A DNA stretch of 64,000 nucleotides from Olsenella sp. KH3B4. GTDB lineage: Bacteria > Actinomycetota > Coriobacteriia > Coriobacteriales > Atopobiaceae. Below, piece after piece: positions 60,673 through 64,000 of this stretch (within the stretch, counting starts at the first letter, position 1; each line of letters begins with the position of its first letter). The DNA lies in NCBI GenBank assembly GCA_900111695.1, contig FOHD01000001.1, positions 186,001 through 250,000 on the forward strand. Direction: 5' to 3'. The notes under the pieces were generated by a model, which saw only the letters and a program-made list of their open reading frames with translations, did not search any database and was not told the origin of the DNA. A program made the position numbers and the translations under genes.

Positions 60673-60703
60673 GGTGCGGGGGGAACACCCCTCCCCCCGC
60701 ACC
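60673..60703 (-). promoter_or_regulatory. Strong intra-operon hairpin after mglB
   Basis: GGTGCGGGGGG (60673-60683) pairs perfectly with CCCCCCGCACC (60693-60703), followed on the minus strand by TTTTGC. It lies between mglB and mglA and can reduce read-through so that the binding protein is made in excess. Confidence 0.75.
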
Positions 60704-60737
60704 GGGCGCGTGTCACGAACAAGACGTACGAAATGCC

Positions 60738-62036
60738 TTAGCTCAGGAGGGAGGTGTAGGACGAGGCGTTGTCGGTCTTCACCATGTTGATGGCGAAGGC
60801 GTCGTACTCGCTCGGGTTGCCAAGGCGGTTGGTGATGTTGGACTCGGTCTGGCCGTCGCCGCCGATGTAGTCCACCGTGAGGTTGAGGAGCTTGTCGTAC
60901 TGCTGGAGCAGCGGCTGGTAGGTGGAGCTCAGGAAGTTGTCCGCCGCGTTGTAGATATCGAGCCAGACCTTCTTGGAGGGGGACTTCGAGGAGTCGAGCT
61001 GCTTGGAGGCGCCCTCGTAGATCTTGGTGGAGTCCGTGAAGTCGGTGTAGTTGTCGGCGGTCACGGCGACGTTCATCGCGTAGTAGGAACGATCTGCCTC
61101 GACGTACTTGTAGGTATCCTCAGCAAGGACGTTGCCCGCATCGTCAGCCTTGGAGATGCCGGTGTTGATGTCAACGCCGTCAAGGGAGTTGCGGAGCAGA
61201 CGAAGGGTGAGGTAGGCCTGGATGTCGGCGTGCTGGCTGATGGTTCCGCCGTAGCCTTCGGAGATGGCCGCAACGGCGTCATTGTTGGCGTCATAGCCAA
61301 AGGTCGGGACCTTGTTGTCCTTAGACCAGGCGTTGAACATCGACATGCCCATGCCGTCGTTGTTGGAGACGATAAGGTCAATCTGGTCACCAAAGGAGGA
61401 CGCCCAGGTGCCGATGGCGTTACCGGCCGTTGCAGCGTCCCAGGTAGCGCCGGCGGAGTTCTTCATCTCCTGCGAGGCGAGCTCGCGCACGGTGTAGGTC
61501 TTGCCACCGATCTCCATCTTTGCGTCCTGGACCAGCGAGGAGGAACCGTCGGTGTTGGTGCCGATGGGGTCAGAGACGATGTTGCCGTCCTTCTCGATGC
61601 CGGTGCCGAGCGACTTACGGACGCCGCGCGTACGAGCTATGGAGTCGTTGTGGCCCACGTCACCAATGGCGAGGACGTAGCCGATGATGCCGTCGCCGTT
61701 GCGGTCGAGTGTGGCGATGTTCTTCTCGATGTAGTCCTTGACCATCTGGCCCTGCGCCTCGGCGCCCTGGTTGGCATCGAAGCCGACGTAGTAGGTCTTG
61801 TCGTTGAAGTTGAGGGCTGCGGTGTCAAGCTCACCAGTGGAGCTGTTGGACGGCTGGCGGTTGAACCACACCAGCGGCTTGTCCTTGTTGGCAACTGCGT
61901 CGGTTCCGGAGGAGGCGGTTGAGTCGCTAGACGAGCTGTCGGAGCTGCCGCCGCAGCCGGCAAGCACGCCCACGCTGGCAAAGCTCAGGGCACCGAGTCC
62001 GCAGACCTCCAGGAACCTACGACGAGACATTTCCAT
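60738..62036 (-). CDS. mglB: Galactose/methylgalactoside-binding lipoprotein
   Basis: Substrate-binding component of the importer, 432 residues. The signal has both a twin-arginine motif (SRRRFLEVCG) and a lipobox (LAGC, Cys at about 28), so it is probably a Tat-exported lipoprotein, followed by a Ser-rich linker. DRNGDGIIGYVLAIGDVGHNDS contains a calcium-loop-like DxNxD sequence as in MglB, and LIVSNNDGMGMSM and VPTFGYDANNDAVAAI match the periplasmic-binding fold of sugar-binding proteins. The start at 62036 follows GGGAGAAACCC; the frame to 62105 overlaps the operator. Confidence 0.93.
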   Translation of the reverse strand: MEMSRRRFLEVCGLGALSFASVGVLAGCGGSSDSSSSDSTASSGTDAVANKDKPLVWFNRQPSNSSTGELDTAALNFNDKTYYVGFDANQGAEAQGQMVKDYIEKNIATLDRNGDGIIGYVLAIGDVGHNDSIARTRGVRKSLGTGIEKDGNIVSDPIGTNTDGSSSLVQDAKMEIGGKTYTVRELASQEMKNSAGATWDAATAGNAIGTWASSFGDQIDLIVSNNDGMGMSMFNAWSKDNKVPTFGYDANNDAVAAISEGYGGTISQHADIQAYLTLRLLRNSLDGVDINTGISKADDAGNVLAEDTYKYVEADRSYYAMNVAVTADNYTDFTDSTKIYEGASKQLDSSKSPSKKVWLDIYNAADNFLSSTYQPLLQQYDKLLNLTVDYIGGDGQTESNITNRLGNPSEYDAFAINMVKTDNASSYTSLLS

Positions 62037-62087
62037 GGGTTTCTCCCTTTCCCCGTAGTTCGCGCCCCGTTGCGCAAACTTTCGTTG

Positions 62088-62133
62088 TGAGTACGTTAAC
62101 GCCACTTTTAACTGGCGTTGTTAACGTTCTCAT
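62088..62133. promoter_or_regulatory. Double LacI-type operator/palindrome upstream of mglB
   Basis: TGAGTACGTTAAC (62088-62100) and GTTAACGTTCTCA (62120-62132) are inverted copies of the operator found before galM, flanking an AACGCCA/TGGCGTT stem. The whole 46-bp element is a near-palindrome. Confidence 0.7.
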
Positions 62134-62303
62134 TTGTTCGACCAGCGGTTGTGGAAAGGGCGGCGGACGGCCATGTAGAGGGGGCAGTGGACGTCCCATG
62201 GGAGCTTTATTGGAGCTGCCTGCTTCGCCGTTTAACGGTTCGACGGCACCGCTTGGGCGGGCCTGACGGACGTTGGGGCGGCTGGGCCGCGCCGGGATTT
62301 GCT

Positions 62304-62438
62304 ATGCCGCGGATTCCGAACGGTTAGAGCCGCCTAAACGGCGAAAACGCGCGGCATGTGGGAACATGCCGCGGATTCCGAACGGTTAGGGCCGTCTAAA
62401 CGTTCGGAAAATTCCTAAACGGTGAGAACGCGCGGCAT
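62304..62438. repeat. ATGCCGCG palindromic composite, copy 2 (short + long unit)
   Basis: A 54-bp palindrome (62304-62357) and a 73-bp version (62366-62438, with the added TAAACGTTCGGAAAATTCC segment) stand in the same order and orientation as copy 1 at 57197-57332. Shared blocks include GCCGCGGATTCCGAACGGTTAG and CTAAACGGCGAAAACGCGCGGCAT in pieces under 20 bases. Confidence 0.9.
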
Positions 62439-62457
62439 GAGGGCCTTATCGTGCAAC

Positions 62458-62497
62458 AAAAAATGGGTCCGCGGCGGACACTCCGTCGCGGACCCAT
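62458..62497 (-). terminator. Rho-independent terminator of valS
   Basis: ATGGGTCCGCG (62463-62473) pairs perfectly with CGCGGACCCAT (62487-62497), followed on the minus strand by TTTTTTG. Confidence 0.9.
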
Positions 62498-62524
62498 AAC
62501 ACGCTGGCGAAAAAACAGCCACAC

Positions 62525-64000
62525 CTATGCCAGGTCCACGATCTGGCCCTTCAGCTGCTCGATCGTGGTCGTGAGCTCAGCCTGCTGCGCGCGCTTCTTC
62601 TCGATGACGGCAGGGGCCGCCTTCGCGACGAAGCCCTCGTTGGAGAGGGTCCTGCTCACGGAGCTCAAGTCCTTCTCGGCCTTCTCGAGCTCCTTCCTCA
62701 GGCGCTTCGCCTCCGCGGCAAGATCGACGAGGCCACCGAGCGCCACAAAGATCTCGAGCGTGCCGTCGGCCACCGTGACCGACCCCTCCGGCTTCTGCTG
62801 CTCGTGGCCGAGGGCGAGCTGGTCCACGCGGCCGACAGAGCAGATGAAGCCACGCTGGGCCTCGAGCACCGCGGCGTCCTCCGCGGAGGAGCGCACCGCG
62901 ACGTCCAGCTCGGCCTTCGGCGACAGGCGGTAGCGGGCACGGGTGGAGCGCACGGCGGAGACCACGCGCTTCGCGAGGTCGAAGTCGTGCTCGGCCTTGT
63001 CGTTCACAAAGACAGCAAGGTCTGCGGGCTCAGGCCACGCGGCGGTCATGAGGAACTGCGAGGAGTGGTCGTCAAGGCCGCTCGCGGGAAGGGCGTCCCA
63101 CACGCTCTCGGTGACAAAGGGCATCACGGGATGCAGCAGGCGCATGGAGACGTCGAGCACGTAGACGAGGTTGCGCTGCACCTGGAGGCGCTCCTCCGGG
63201 GTGCCATGGAGCAGGCGGCCCTTGCAGAGCTCGATGTACCAGTCGCAGACCTCGCCCCAGAAGAAGGACTGCAGGTCGCGGGCGTAGTCTCCAAACTCGT
63301 AGCCCTCGAGCTGGCGCGTGGCGGCCTCAACGGCACGAGCCAGGCGCGAGAGCATCCAGGCATCCTCGGCCGTCTCGGCCTTGGGTGCACCGGGCGTGTA
63401 GCCGTCAAGGTTCATCTGGACGAAGCGGCTGGCGTTCCAGATCTTGGTCACGAAGGAGCGCGCCTGCTCGGTGCGCGGGCTGTCGATGAGCGCGCGCGTC
63501 TTCTTATCGAGGTTGGCGTCGAACTTGACGTCCTGATTGGTGGTGATGAGCGTGAGCAGGTTGTAGCGCATGGCGTCGGCGCCGTACTTGTCCATGAGCG
63601 CCATGGGGTCAACGCCGTTGCCCTTTGACTTGGACATGCGACTGCCGTCCTTGGCGAGGATGGTGGCGTAGATGTACACGTCGTGGAACGGCACCTCATG
63701 CGTGAAGTAGAGCGAGCTCATGATCATGCGGGCAACCCACAGCGCGATGATGTCTCGTGCGGTGACAAGCACCTTGGTGGGGTGGTGGCCCTCCATGCCC
63801 TCGGGGTGGTCGGGCCAGCCCTGCGTGGCAAAGGTCCACAGCTGCGAGGAGAACCAGGTGTCCAGGACGTCGGGGTCCTGGTGCACATGGTGGCCGCCGC
63901 ACTTGGGGCACACGTCGGTGTCCTCCATGAGGGCGTCTTCCCAGCCGCAGTCCTCGCAGTAGAACACGGGAATGCGGTGGCCCCACCACAGCTGGCGGGA
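62525..64000 (-). CDS. valS: Valine--tRNA ligase (partial, N-terminus off window)
   Basis: Charges tRNA-Val. Only the C-terminal 490 residues or so are inside the window, and the frame runs past the right edge (upstream codons read SRQLWWGHRIPVFYCEDC). The zinc-type motif CEDCGWEDALMEDTDVCPKCG, DPDVLDTWFSSQLW, the class I motif SRMSKSKGNGVDP, the anticodon-binding domain (LVYVLDVSMRLLHPVMPFVTE), and the C-terminal coiled coil (EAKRLRKELEKAEKDL) are as expected. It has a strong terminator. Confidence 0.95.
   Translation of the reverse strand, partial: SRQLWWGHRIPVFYCEDCGWEDALMEDTDVCPKCGGHHVHQDPDVLDTWFSSQLWTFATQGWPDHPEGMEGHHPTKVLVTARDIIALWVARMIMSSLYFTHEVPFHDVYIYATILAKDGSRMSKSKGNGVDPMALMDKYGADAMRYNLLTLITTNQDVKFDANLDKKTRALIDSPRTEQARSFVTKIWNASRFVQMNLDGYTPGAPKAETAEDAWMLSRLARAVEAATRQLEGYEFGDYARDLQSFFWGEVCDWYIELCKGRLLHGTPEERLQVQRNLVYVLDVSMRLLHPVMPFVTESVWDALPASGLDDHSSQFLMTAAWPEPADLAVFVNDKAEHDFDLAKRVVSAVRSTRARYRLSPKAELDVAVRSSAEDAAVLEAQRGFICSVGRVDQLALGHEQQKPEGSVTVADGTLEIFVALGGLVDLAAEAKRLRKELEKAEKDLSSVSRTLSNEGFVAKAAPAVIEKKRAQQAELTTTIEQLKGQIVDLA

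Larger units (their letters stand above)
62134..62524. other. Intergenic region between mglB promoter and valS
   Basis: About 390 bases without a gene: GC-rich sequence (62134-62303) with no clear feature, then the second ATGCCGCG composite (62304-62438), then the valS terminator (62458-62497). Confidence 0.5.

Noticed and set aside
58548..61922. Open frame of over 1100 codons opposite mglC-mglA-mglB
   Set aside because: It spans three well-supported genes and intergenic hairpins on the other strand, with Val/Gly/Leu-rich composition; an antisense artefact.
1..64000. tRNA, rRNA, CRISPR arrays, transposases, phage genes
   Set aside because: Looked for on both strands; none recognised. The repeat clusters here are palindromic, not CRISPR-like with spacers.

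Overview
The window is a high-GC, gene-dense bacterial chromosome segment that reads like a member of the Coriobacteriia, most likely Atopobiaceae/Olsenella-like. This is inferred from the mix of multi-membrane-span LuxR and PucR regulators, a solitary arginine deiminase, acetate/ethanol fermentation genes, a class II GalT and protein sequences typical of that group; no 16S or other marker gene is present. No tRNA, rRNA, CRISPR array or intact insertion sequence was found.

Layout. 1-12.2 kb: a membrane LuxR regulator cut by the left edge, arginine deiminase, polyphosphate kinase, an RlmD-like RNA methyltransferase, a ferredoxin, Maf, a P1-family peptidase, and a glycosyltransferase with UDP-galactopyranose mutase. 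12.3-17.8 kb: central carbon and fermentation genes (pta, pckA, a mutarotase-like epimerase, ackA). 17.9-23.5 kb: housekeeping genes on the minus strand (C_GCAxxG_C_C protein, HIT, xseBA, YugP-type peptidase, RNase D) and a divergent lipid kinase. 23.6-30 kb: a DUF4867/oxidoreductase pair, TetR divergent from an HD/CmpB-like pair, then thioesterase, Nudix, thyA and folA. 30-39.3 kb: lipoprotein, APH-like kinase, adhE, a degenerate PLP-enzyme relative, thrS, a zinc-ribbon membrane protein and a 3-hydroxyacyl-CoA dehydrogenase. 39.4-45.9 kb: a folate/formate one-carbon block (fhs, fchA, folD, folE, formate channel, folC). 46.1-51.5 kb: a lower-GC accessory cluster (cysteine-rich protein of unknown family, GcvT-like protein, SDR, divergent PucR regulator, small helical protein). 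51.7-62 kb: a galactose module (LacI, galM-galK-galT; convergent mglB-mglA-mglC). 62.5 kb to the right edge: valS, truncated by the window.

How the parts fit. The galactose module looks like one regulon: a GAGTACGTTAAC operator lies in the lacI-galM intergenic region and again, inside a large palindrome, upstream of mglB. MglBAC would import galactose and GalM/GalK/GalT would feed it into the Leloir pathway. Fermentation to acetate (pta, ackA) and ethanol (adhE) plus formate handling (formate channel, fhs) connects to the folate block. The accessory cluster next to that block has a tetrahydrofolate-binding-type GcvT-like protein, so I suggest it moves a methyl or one-carbon unit from an unknown substrate onto folate; this is the best candidate here for an undescribed system.

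The non-coding DNA is unusually structured. A pair of roughly 135-bp palindromic composites flanks the mgl operon. Two copies of a GAGACAAAGGGAC palindrome supply stop codons. A family of GTTGCTGC hairpin units sits at gene 3' ends, and there are several long hairpins. Starts were chosen by ribosome-binding sites and family N-termini, and often differ from the longest possible reading frame.
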